A program made the translations under genes and the position numbers. A DNA stretch of 34,042 nucleotides from Tubiluchus corallicola (Eukaryota; Priapulida; Priapulimorpha; Priapulimorphida; Tubiluchidae): positions 436,001 through 470,042 of the forward strand of contig JAQGDQ010000133.1 of assembly GCA_030141605.1 (NCBI GenBank), in the 5' to 3' direction. The notes beneath the pieces are model-generated. The model had not been told where the DNA came from. It searched no databases and saw only the letters and a program-made list of their open reading frames with translations. This document shows, in pieces, positions 10,531 to 22,800 of the stretch. The stretch's first letter is position 1. The number at the start of each line of letters is the position of its first letter.

Positions 10531-13500
10531 TTAACTGTTGAACAGGTGGCGGCTTTTGGGGCAAATATAGATCGTAGAAGAAATATGACCCTCTTGGGCA
10601 AGAGGTGTTGAAACCATCCACGCCACCATTCTCTGAAAAACCGCGAATAATGAAACCATAAAAAGTGGTTAGAATCCCTGGATAAATTAATAACTTCGAC
10701 CCGCGTATTTGTAGAAACCAGATTATAATTTGAATCACGCAGGTCCTACTGCATTTACTGTACGTTAAAAGCGTTCGGTATGCATTCGAGAAACGCATAA
10801 AAATAAAAATAAAAATGAGATTAGTGCTCTCTGTTTTCAAAAAACGTGAGCTCATAAGTGCAAAAATCTGTATCATTTCAACTTGAGCCGTTTCAAGTTC
10901 ACAAACGAACAATTAATTATTAACGGAAGCCAATTCGCAGATGTCAATCACACAATTTCTTGCTGCCTTTCTGCTGCTAGTAAGTGTACTACTCCTCATC
11001 AGTGAAATTAGCACAGTACGATACAGCCTATAATAATTTATTGATCTGTTAGGATCAACTTTATGCTCTTAATTAATTTTATACAAATAAAGTGAGTTAT
11101 AAGTGAGCTTAAAGTTGCGTTTATAAACCTTTTGCAGCGGTTATTATTTTCACAGTTTCTTCAAACTCCGGAAAGAAGAGGTAGAAGAGAAAGAATGTAT
11201 GAACGTGTTTATTCATGAAAGTGTTTATTTTGAACTTCATATAACAGCATAATTATGAATTTATTAATGAAGCGAATCTGATGATTACGGATTATTATTA
11301 AGAATTCATGCGCAGTTAGTATATGCTGCTAGCATAGCTGCATCCGCGATGAGGGTAACGTCCATAATCAAATACTTGTCCTGAAACAAAATATAAGCAA
11401 TTTGACTTAATATTACGCTATTGGCCTAGTTCAAAAATAATTGTAGCCAAAACTGTACTTTGGTTACTTTTACTTTATAGAGTTCTAAGAGCAATTGTTT
11501 GTCTCCGTAGGTAACGGTAAAGGTAACGGTAAAATGAAGGGAAAAGGAAAGATGGGAAAGAAGGTGACTAGGCCTACTTCTCATTAATTCATTATTGTTG
11601 TTATGCATTTTTCTATCTGCTTTACCTCGTTTTTCGGTTTGTACTCCCCGCGTCGAAGTATCTACTGTGCCGTGATGTAAAACGGTGATCCAGACATGAA
11701 GTCTGAAAAAACCGTAACACTAATTAGGATGTATTACTTAAATGATAAAAATCTTTATTATTATTTCGCCCGTTTTTTATATATGCATAATAAGTTTGGT
11801 TGTTCTTCAGCCCTTCTCAGTGAAAATAAAAATTGTTTAGTGAAAACGACAGCTTGAAATGTTACAACATTCTGAGTGGCAAGATAGAATAGAAAATCAT
11901 ATTACTAGACTATGATGAAGAATATTTTGTTGCTATAGGCATAACACTGTTCTGTTCTGCTTTGCCACTTAGAATGTCGTAGCATTTCATAATGTCATTT
12001 ACTTCAAGTCGCTGGAGTAAAAATTAATAATGCCTAATCACCGAATCTAAAAAGATATAAAAACACCCAAAAGTTGAAAACATTCCTATCGACGCAACAG
12101 TACTATTCCTACCATTTTTGTTAAATTAGCTAACACGTTTTAATTTTTGTTTACTTGAGCAGTCTTGTACTTGAATGGGTTAGCTTTTGAGCAGTCTAAT
12201 CTACTATTCTGCTTCCCTCGCTATTTACCTCTTCAAAGAAGGATGTCCAAGCATTTAAACGTAGCTCAGATATCTCTGCTGCGGTGTCACATCTTGAACG
12301 ATAATAGCAGATAATGAACTGGTTCTGGACTCGTCACACAACCCATTCAACAGTCACAGTAGTAGATTGTGTTATACATACATATGTATACATGTAAATA
12401 CCCAGAATCGTATGAGTGCTATGGACTGAGTGCTAAATATCATTATTCAAGTGCGAAGCTACGTCAGCTGCTGTTGGAAGAAATGACTTTGTCTAGATTG
12501 CACCGAAAATGGTGGCCACATAGAGCACTTGCTGTAAATTTTAACAATAGTGACAATTTTTCCGGCATTTATTTTTGTTACTTGTTGAGTTAAACTTCTG
12601 TATTCATACATAAACGTCTGTAACATACGTGTGGCAATTTTCAAGCGAATCCGTTATTTTCTTCTTATAATATCCCGATCCAAACTTCGGCACATTTTTT
12701 GCACCACCATATATATGCTCAACTATTTTTTTAAATAATAACCAACCAATCAGATGTACTATAATAATAATAATCAAAATATAGACATACTTAGCGCAAG
12801 CATATCCCAGCGCACAAACTGCCACAGCAATCAATGACAGAGAAAGGAGAATGCCAGTACTACATATTTGACTTTCTACCACTCTTGCTGGCGACCCTAA
12901 AAATGACGATCATGATAGTGAAAGATGTATTGGCGACATGGTAAAAATAATAGACAGTGATGAAGTCGAGCAAATTTTCTGTAATAATGCTTCGCAAAAC
13001 ATGGCTTCATAGTTAAATTATTGACCTCGATAACTGGCGGGAGATATTACTAAAGTGTTGTGGAGTTTACTTGGCTACAAAAGTTTAGCAAAGTCGACCT
13101 TGAGTAGTAAATAAATGGGTAGCTGCCAAGAAAACCATGTCTGGATGGTTTTATCTACCACAGTCCGGTAGCCGGAGGGGTGAACCTTGCATTTTCCGTG
13201 TAGGTTTTTTCTCAGTGGTTTTCTCATGTCCTGATGGTCCTCTTTAAGAACATGCCACCCTTGAGCTACTTCAGATATTGGACCAAAAGTGTTACACTAG
13301 AGAAGTACGTATTATAACAAATCAAAACTGCCATGATCATTCAAATGAAAACACTAAGTAAACTAAATTTAATATTTTTAACTTAAATGATATTAAGACA
13401 AATAAAAAATGAGTTTTATGTACTACAAGAAAAATTGTGTTGGATAATTATACCAAATCTAATCTAATAAGGACATAGTCGTTTTCTTCGTCAGTGGTTC

Positions 13501-13890
13501 ATGTTTTAGTCTTTCTTAATCCACTAGCCTTAAGATTTCATCACTTTGTCAAATTACTAGGTTCTTTATCCAGTTTACTCCCACAAGTAAGTTACTGCTT
13601 TCATTCAGTCCAATTCCTCGTTTTAGCTTTGTCAGGTTTATATATTTTATTTGTTCATTATTACTGAGAGCCTCCATGTCCATGGAACACGATACAAACT
13701 AATTATTGTGCACTGTTTATTATTATTCACAACACTGCATAATATTGTGATGACTTAAAAGATTCACATGCCTTTGCTCCTGAACAAGATATTTAGGTTG
13801 GTTCACATTTTCCCACAATTACTCCTTATTTAATAGTGAATCTGGCGCAGTATGGTGATAAAAACCATATAATAATAACTCAGCTCTTAC
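10531..13890. other. Intergenic or intron, no supported gene
   Basis: Contains the hairpin at 11855. If the propeptide exon is real, its later exons should be here on -, but none stands out. The minus frame 12604-12882 has two hydrophobic segments but begins at GTG and has no family match. Confidence -1.
11855..11989. repeat. Long imperfect hairpin (about 40-bp arms)
   Basis: Left arm 11855-11894 contains TGAAATGTTACAACATTC and AGTGGCAA; the right arm 11950-11989 is its reverse complement with a few mismatches. The loop is about 55 bp. Could be a MITE relic or a foldback transcript; no coding potential. Confidence -1.
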
Positions 13891-14155
13891 TTCTTGTATC
13901 AGAATCATCTTCATTACTTCTACTACTTCGCTTTACCAACGAATGAAGTGAAGAATTAATCCCACGTATAGACCTTCTACGATCGATGGCGTTTTTTACG
14001 CCCTCTTGCATAGGAAGAGTTGTAGTTGGTGACGACTGAGAATTTCTTGTGTAGAATTTGCCTAATTTTCCCAGTATCGTTGTTTCACTTAGCACAATCA
14101 TAGACATTAACCAAATAAATGTTAGGTATACACAGGATACAGTTTCCAACTTCAT
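13891..14155 (-). CDS. Candidate first coding exon of a secreted propeptide
   Basis: From ATG 14155 to a strong donor (A|GTAAGA), 88 codons, phase 1. The N-terminus is a textbook signal peptide (MKLE then a hydrophobic run of about 18 residues ending near LSET). The rest is hydrophilic with furin/prohormone-convertase type sites DRRR and LVKR and an acidic tail (NEDDSD). This is what a neuropeptide or other processed-peptide precursor looks like, but no mature peptide was recognised and no second exon was found. An in-frame ATG upstream could extend it by a few residues. Confidence is moderate to low. Confidence -1.
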
Positions 14156-16667
14156 CTTACGCTCTAAATAACTAAACATATATAAGAATATAGTCACATT
14201 TATAACAGCGTCACTAGGGTCTCAGAGCGTCATACATTCTGTAATTGTTGCGTAGCAACTACAAAGGATGATAAGCTGTGGGGCGTTGGCATCTATCACG
14301 CTATTATATTTTAACTAACAAAATTAAATCAGAATGCCACGTAACATCGAAACCAAGTGCAAAAAAGTAAATATCTTGGAGCTTTGGATATTGTTTTTAT
14401 CATCAACAACCGCAGATTGTCCACGTATCTAACCATCTAAATATGATTAATATTTATTATATTCTGATGGCTAATTTTTCAAAGACAAGTAAAGACGTTA
14501 ATGGCTTCCTACTATGTATGAAGAAAATATGCTTGATATCACATCTGAAAGATACAAGCATTAAAAAAATATGGAAAAAAAGGTGGCCAGAGCAATGTCT
14601 ACAAACTACATAGTCTACAAACTACGATTTGCTCTACTATATAGTCTGTGTGTGTGTGTGTGTGTGTGTGCGTGCGTGCGTGCGCGCGTGCGTGCGTGCG
14701 TGTGTGCGTGCGTGCGTGCATCTGCTGTCTTTCTGACTCTTGGCCAAAAAGGCGAAAATTTAATCGGTTCGCATTACTTTAATTTACGGAAACATCAAAA
14801 GGAATAATTCAATGCAACAGTCAGGTGGCGTCTACTGGGAGATGAAGATAAGATTCCTATTGACCTATTTCACTTCGCCTAGGGTTTCTGAGTGTAGCAG
14901 GTCAAAGAAGTAATAAGTGATCTTTAATGATTAAGCAGGTAATTATCGTTATAGTCAATAAAATCATATAGACTCATTGATATAGCAATTGTACGTTGAC
15001 CAAACTACAAGACAGCTCTTGCGCAATAAGGGAGTAGCGATTCAACAGCCAAACATCAGAAGTCAATGCTCCAAAACACCAATTAAAGTGAAATTTCAAA
15101 AAACAAGTATAGCATAAAGTTTATTCTAAATTTGCTTTACTAACTGCGGAAGTATTTTAAATAAAACGTGTAAAACTTCGGGAAATTAAAAAATTGATCT
15201 ATAATATTATTTACATTACATTATGTACAATATTTCTTCATGCTGTTGATTTCATATGGTTTTGATATACACTGACTTCGATTTCATGCACATCTTCATC
15301 ACAGTTACAAAGGAGAATTCAAGGTCTCTTGTAAACAAATACAAGGAAGTACAGCAGAAAAAGGAGCACAAACTGGAATAAAGAATTTTATAATTAGAAA
15401 TAATCCGGACAAAGTTATTTATATTTTCCCGTTGAAAAATTATCATCTGAGCAGTAGCGTGTTTTAAGTAGAGAATTAGTGTGATAGTTATGTTAATGTT
15501 TTTATAATTAATTATTTCTAGACTGCCTAAGTTGTTTGAAATATTACATTGAAGACACCCTATGCAAAGTGAAATAGAATGGGTTCAGCTAACTCTTATT
15601 AACATTTTTGATAAAGGTAACGAAATTTTCATATGTGTTGTGTAGTGGGGCCGGAATCTACTATAAACACAATCTATTAACATGAGATACTGAATTGATA
15701 GAAATGTCTTAATTACGTTTTAGTGCACGTACATCGGAGTCACAAAATCATTCCAAAACGAGAAAAATATTCAACGACACTATGGCAGAAAAAAGAAACT
15801 GCAGAAACATATTTTACTTAATGGTCACCTCTCGGTTTACTAATATACCCAAATTGCAAATTGCTCAGTTGACCATTTCTCTGTGTATTACGCTTTCTGG
15901 TTAACACTTTTATATGTTAGGATAATGAAAAAGCTCAAAAGGGTGGATGGCTAACTTTTTTCGTCATGGAATAAAACACGCTGCAGAAGCTCTCATTCAC
16001 GAACGGGGGAGTAACGTAAAATCTTTTTTAAAGCTGAGCTCTCTGTAACTCCTATAAGTCCTAGGAAGAGAGTAAGACTAGCATCAGACAATATACTCAC
16101 GATTTAGAATATAAAATATAAGCCTAAATAAAAAAAACAATTGACAAAACAAACATGTTGCGAATAAAATTGATTTAACAAGCTGTAATGAAGAACAGTG
16201 GAACAAAGACGTCACAATAGCAAGGAAAAACAATAGATGATTATAGAGTAAAACTTTAAATACTTCAATTAGTTAAGTATATATTTATTATTGACTTTCA
16301 ATCATCATCGTTTTCATTGATACTGAGATACTGAGATCATTTTAATGACACCAATGGCGACTTTGCTTTGCTTAACAATCAGTCATTTACAATAAACTAT
16401 GTTGATATAATATGATACAATGTAGTGTGCAAATACAACAACGATTTACCTGTGATATGTAACACGAGGAAGCTGTTAACGCATCTTAGAAATCCTACTA
16501 CAGGGGGCTATACTTGTGTATTATAAGTAGCTCAAATTAAAATGATACATACTTTTGCATTATATGCATGCGCGTCCCTTGTGACTGCAAATAACACACA
16601 GTTCCCATGCTTTAATTACACGTTTATGACAATAAATTAATATGTTTTTGTGTGTTTACTGGATGTT
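14156..16667. other. Intergenic, no supported gene
   Basis: AT-rich with one GT-rich microsatellite. No convincing frame, splice pair or RNA gene seen on either strand. Confidence -1.
14646..14719. repeat. (GT)n/(GCGT)n microsatellite
   Basis: GT run changing to CGTG tetranucleotides; Z-DNA-prone alternating purine-pyrimidine. Confidence -1.
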
Positions 16668-16673
16668 TTTAAT
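16668..16673 (-). promoter_or_regulatory. Candidate polyadenylation signal of the aminopeptidase gene
   Basis: ATTAAA on the - strand, about 70 nt after the stop codon. This is the commonest variant of AATAAA; no AATAAA is nearer. Plausible, not proven. Confidence -1.
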
Positions 16674-16740
16674 ACAGCATTTACAGTGTAGACTAACTAT
16701 CCGTGTAAAATTTTAGTTTGGTTTTTGGAGATATGCGGGT

Positions 16741-16896
16741 TTAAGTTGCTCGTGTGTTCATGGATTCTAACCACTCTTTTATGGTTTCATCATTCTCAGC
16801 TCTCCAGAGAATATTCGTGTGAATGTTTTCAACAGCTCCTGTCCAGTAGGCCATGTTTCCTCCGCGATCCGCAATCGTTGCCCTAAAAGCCTCAAC
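16741..16896 (-). CDS. Aminopeptidase N terminal exon with stop
   Basis: 51 codons plus TAA at 16743-16741. Encodes [20 protein letters not shown], matching the A.E....NI.W......V..W end of the family. It ends a few residues after the last conserved Trp, so there is no C-terminal GPI signal; membrane attachment is by the N-terminal anchor. Confidence -1.
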   Translation of the reverse strand, partial: VEAFRATIADRGGNMAYWTGAVENIHTNILWRAENDETIKEWLESMNTRAT

Positions 16897-19800
16897 CTGT
16901 TGAGCAGTTAAATGAAAAAGAGAATTGGACGTATATTTGTGATGAATATAACAAGTAATGAAGTATGTATAACGAAAAATAAAGTGATAGCTTTACATGT
17001 TGTAATTAATGAAGGAAAATATAAAGCAATCAGCACACACACGCGCGCGAGCGCGCGCACTCACGCACGTACGCACGCACACGCGCACACACACATGCAC
17101 ACCACTATATAAGCTCATGATAACTTGGGAGTGAATGAACAAATAAACGAAAAAACAGAGAGACAAAAATGAACAAACAAACGAATAAACGTGCAAATAA
17201 ATAAAAACAGGAACTAATAGACTCATAAAATATATAAACACATCAACTTATTACAAACCAAAACCCGAAAAAAAGAAATAAATGAACTAGCTAGGCAATT
17301 AATGAGAAATTAACGAGTGAAAAGGCAAAGGTGAATGAAATAGAGTGAAAGAAAAAGAGTGAAAGGAAGGAGTGCACAAATGAATCAAAAAGTTCTTAAC
17401 TGGGTCAAGCAATATTTTGTAATTTTACCTGACTAAGATCGTATTCAGTACTAAATCTATCAGTTGCTCCTCTCACTATTCGATCCATGGCACTGGTGCT
17501 GCCTCTGTAGGTCTCATACAAATAATCCCAGTGTCTTCTTATGAAGTCCCACACCAGATAATTACCAGCAACATTAAGACCCACGTAATTAATAACTTTG
17601 TCACCATCAGTAGATTTAATTTGTCCATCGAGCACACGTTCCAAGTACCTGACAATGTGCAAGATATTTATTCTATAACTTTTCGGAAAATAAAAAACGA
17701 AGGTTTAAAACATATCGACAATTTGAACGAAAGCTCAACAGCCCAAGAAGTTCTTGATAGAAAGCAAAGTAAAAAAAAACCTTACTAACTCACTAAATAA
17801 CAAAAAATGAGTCCGAAAAGAACAATACTAGAGCAGTCCATACATTTGTAAAATCGACGTTTGTCTGGAACATGCCATGGCTTCCAACAGCTTTGTCTCA
17901 TCAGCTGGATCGCTCGTGTGAATAAACTGATCCCATGCAAATTCCCATTGTTCGTGGTCACCCTTTGCTATAGCTGTGCAGTAGACACTGGTTTGCCGGT
18001 CAACAGCTATGCTGCAAAAGTCTCATTAGTCTTGTAAATTGCTTTAAATATTTTAGTAGTATTAGTCACTATAGTACGTCATTATGGATTGTAAGTTCTT
18101 CAAGCACTTCTTCAAGATTGAATGTATGGAAATTACTTTTGAAAAGATCCATACTCTAATGTGCTGAAAATAGTTACTGGTGTTGAAAAAATGATTTGAA
18201 AGTTCTAGTGGCTAGCAAGATACATTTCGTTTCAAAATGTTTAAAAAATTTTGAAACAAAACAGGAAATACTGTTTTATATCCGATTTTTTGACAACTCT
18301 GCTATTACTAATAATATGTTTAATCGCTCTGACACTCTTATAGTCCAAGACCCCGAGACGAAATATCCCCGATTTTGGAGTCACCTGCATATCGTAGGTA
18401 TGATTGTGGCATTCCACAAATAACAACCCATTTGTCACAGGAGCAGGGCTTTTAGTGGGTACGCCCTAAAATAGGTAGCCCAAAATTGCCTAAATCCTCG
18501 TCATAACGAACATGATTTTCGACTACTGCACATCGTAGGTACGATTGTGGCATTCCACAAATGGCTACCCGTTTGTCATGAGAGCGGGACTTTCAGGAAA
18601 TGTGCCCCAAAATAGCCCCCCCCCCCAAAAAAAAACCTCATTATCACGAACATGATTTTCGGCCACTGCGTATCGTAAGTATGTTGTGGAAAGAAAAAAA
18701 ATTGAAACTTGTGCCTTGAAGGCACTCGATCTATCACACGGTCAATCTCCTCAATATATCATTGAATTTCCAAGTTAATATAATTCTTCATGATAAAAAC
18801 AATTTCTCCGTGTTTGCTGTTCTGCTTAAGAATCTCAAACACTAACAAACCATATAGTAGTGAACAATAATTGACTAATTAATTAATTTACGTTGATATA
18901 TACGACATTCATAATTATGTGTTTACCACGCAGGGAGATCGCAATGCTCTTGTTCAAGTTGTTAAATCCGCCTCAAAAATTATAGGAGTTGAACAGCAAT
19001 CTATGGCATATTTGTATGCAACTAGGGTCGCAAAGAGAGCGCAAGTTGTCATGAAAGATGAATTCCAGCCGGGTAATAAATATTTTGAAATGCTCCCCTT
19101 TGGTCGTAGATTCCGCTCAATTAACGCTAAAACCACGAGAACTTTAAATTCTTTCTATCCCGTTGCAATTCGCGCCATCAACAGTAAATTTCAGTAAATC
19201 TCCAATTTTAATTCTCTATGTCACTGTACAACTGATTGAATTATTTGTGTTAATCTCCTTGTTGTTTCCATAAGTTATTGCAGTATGTAATATAACAAAA
19301 ATTTCATTGTGTGTATTATGCTATAATGAAAACAAATTGCTTACTTACTTACTTATGCATTTTTTTTCATTTTAAACAATTTTCCTTGATTCACGTTTTA
19401 TCTTTTCTCATAATATCTATTACGATTGAAAAAATGGCAGATAGCAAAAATTTAATGGTGAGCTACAAAAACGGCTTACTTCTGCTCTCATCTTAAATCA
19501 ATAAAACTAAAAAATAATAATTTACTTATTCTCTCCTGTATCCATCCACTCTTGAAATTGCGCCAGTGCTGCTCCTTCGCAATCGGAGTTTCCGTATTTG
19601 CAAGCTGCTGCTGTAATGTCAACTTGAAACAACCTGCAAAAAACGGCTTAGAAGTATATTAGATCTGAAGCAAAAAATACAAACCTTTAATCTTGAAATG
19701 ATACTGAAAGCTTAATTTGCAGAAAGTTTTGTCCTCCAGAAGATCCCCTTATATTGCGCCCTATAAAGAGATTTTGTGGTGAAGATTTAGTCGTTTTAGT

Positions 19801-22800
19801 TTTTGTTGTAATCTAAAAGTTATACAATATTTGGTGTTTGACAGTTATACAAGTGTAGACCTATGTGGCGATTATAAATTTCACGAGCAGAAGACAATAG
19901 AACTCCGGTCCCAATGTTGCGTTAATGCACTTATTAAAGCCAGTCAAACTCTTAATTATTAACTAATCTACTATCTACTAAAACAACATTTCTAAATTAT
20001 TAATATATTCATTTCTGCAGGTTTATTTTTTACCGCTTCTGAAGCTCCTTGTCCGGATATTCTTCCCAGCCAATTGCGTTGTACATGTCTTCTGTTTGAG
20101 AGACCATAAACTTCTAGATCAACATCAACACATAAATTTACAATTATTATATTCACCTTACCGATAACTCACCCAATCATTTTTATCATATTGACCTATT
20201 ACTCATTTATTTGCTCACCAGTTTTTTTTCTCTTGTTACGCATTTATTTATTCTATCACCCTTTCCTTTACCACTCTGTTCTGTTCTCGTTTAGCTTTGC
20301 TTCTTAGTGCTTTTATTTACGGGTCCATTTCTTCATCCACTGCTTAGTTCATTCTTTGTGGTATTGTTAGCCAGCTTATGCCACCTTTTCGCTTTATGCT
20401 CATTCCTTCATTCGTCCGTTTGTCCAATCATTGATCAGTTTGTAAGTTAGCTTGTTCGTTTGTTTTTTCGTTCTTCAATCCTTCGTTAATTTATTCATTC
20501 ACTCATTCATACAAATAGAGCGATTTAGGCTTACATTCATTTCTCTGCTTGTTCCTTTATACCTTTATTTTCCCACCTCTTTATTCTACTAGTCATTAAC
20601 TCATTCATTCAATCAGTTATGTTCATTCAATCAGTTCAATCAATTTGTTTATTTGTTCATTCACTCGTTCATTAGTTCGTTCGTTCTTTCGTTTGTTCGT
20701 TTATTCGTTCGTTCATGCTCACGTTCGTTCTTTCATTCATTACCTTTAGTGCGCCATATGTGCCAGTTTTCCCCAGCATTAAGTCTAGATAATTCAGTTT
20801 TCCTAGTGCGGCGTGCCAAGGCAAGTATTCCACTTCTTTGTCAAGAAATTCCAATAACTGCAGCGCTTTTACTTGTTCTATTTTTAGAATCCTGTCAAAT
20901 TTAATCTAATGCTAATTAATTCAAGAAATGAATGACAAATTAAGGTAAGCTTCTACTTAAATGTGCATGTGTGTGCATGTCTAAATATCAAAATGACTTA
21001 CTTTGCCAGTTCAAAAGCATCTTCAAATAACTGGGCCCTGTTTCGTACGCTGATGACCTGTTAGAAATTAAAGTGAATGTTGTAAAATTATTTAAAACTC
21101 ACAATGCCTTGAAAACTTTTAACCATGCACAGTAAGTGTTAAACAGAACACGCACGGTTACTGTTGCTAAAACTTCGGTTTATCCACACTCTCTTTACTC
21201 ACTTCATGGGCTTCTTTCAGTTGTTTATTTATTAACTCCCAGTTATTGTCATCATACATGACCCTGTAGAATCCCTTCACTCCTGCATTTGCAATGAACC
21301 ATTCATTATCATCAGCTGAGATTGTTGCTGTGACTTCTGTAAAAGAAAAAGAAAATGCGTACATTTGGTTTTCAAATTCATTCTTTTATTTTATTCATCC
21401 ATTAGTTCGTTCTTTTAGGCAACAGCCCCCATCTGTCCACCAGTCCATTCGTCTGTTCATCCATCCGTATGTTTACTCATCCATTCATCCATTCAATCAT
21501 TCATTCATTTATTCACGCATTTAATCATCAATCGTGTTAATGTTCATATTATTGGTTTGTTCTGTTAATCGTTTGGCTATATTTGCTCGACTGTTTGCTT
21601 GTTTTCTGCAGTTTCTTTGTTTATTCGTATCTTTATTTATTCAGTCATTGACAATTCATTATTTCACTTCATTACATATTGATGTGTATCTGCCAGCCCA
21701 CCAACTCACCATCCCTTTAGAATTCAGAAAACAACAAAATAAGAGTCTTTACAAAAGACAAATAAAAATAAAGATATTATATGAAACAATTTTTATACCT
21801 GGTTGTTGGTGCATCCATATAATATCTGGACTTTCCCAATTCACATCATTCTGTGTGGTGAAGAATACTGGTACCTCCCATAAATAACTGCAAAAAGATT
21901 TTGAAAACATAAATAACCTTGTCCTCTTTAACTGTAAGCAGTAACTAATAAAATCTCTACCGGTTCGCCTGTTCTGCTCGTTTTTTCCATAGAAGTTAGT
22001 GCATAATGTAACGATGGTGAAAAGCCATTTATTTTTACCCCTATCCCCACTCCAACCACCACGCCATCTCTTCATGATAGTGACTCGATCCATTAAGAAG
22101 CTACTGCGTGTGGGCACCGAACAGCACAAATAAGGTAACTCAGGCCGTGTTTTACCATCTCAGCACCTGTTCCGCAACTCATAGCGCAGATGTAGGACAA
22201 CCTGGACAAGTATGATGGCAAGTTTAACATAAATTTATGGACAAACTCTGGCGTTTATACGCGTTTTCTAATGACCAGCGTTACCAACACCACTGCAGGC
22301 AGTTCACTGAGTATGGGTTCGGCGGTAAATGATGTAGCTTTCGCCACTACAGGCAAAAATGGGTTAACCTTTCAAAAATAGATTAGATCAAAAATAGCCT
22401 TTGAACTTTGATAAATCGCTTGTGTAGATAAGTAGCTACACAATGAATGCCTCCCCTCATTCATTTTTTTATTGTTTTACAATTTATTTTTAATGTATAT
22501 TTTAATGAATGTGAAATAAAATAAATTAATATAAAAACATCTGATACAATAAAAACAACAACATGAGAGATAAGCCAAGAGGAATGGACGACACACACAG
22601 TAAAAGCCCGGTTTACAAGATCCGACAAAATCGAACTGTAGGTTGAAGTCGGACGAAGTTGGATGAATCGTTTACACGATCATACAAAATTGGATGAAGT
22701 CGGACAGACTTTGTAGGTCATCGTGTGAACTGGAAAATTTAACATCTGACTTGTCGACCGACTTGTCGTCGAATGAAAGTCGGAAGATGCCCTGCTTTCC

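Noticed and set aside
10466-10912. 148-codon frame on -
   Set aside because: Overlaps the end of a dispersed repeat, low-complexity start, no recognisable domain or splice context.
12604-12882. 92-codon frame on - with two hydrophobic segments
   Set aside because: Begins at GTG, no family match; the hydrophobic run is an ATT repeat. Kept out for lack of support.
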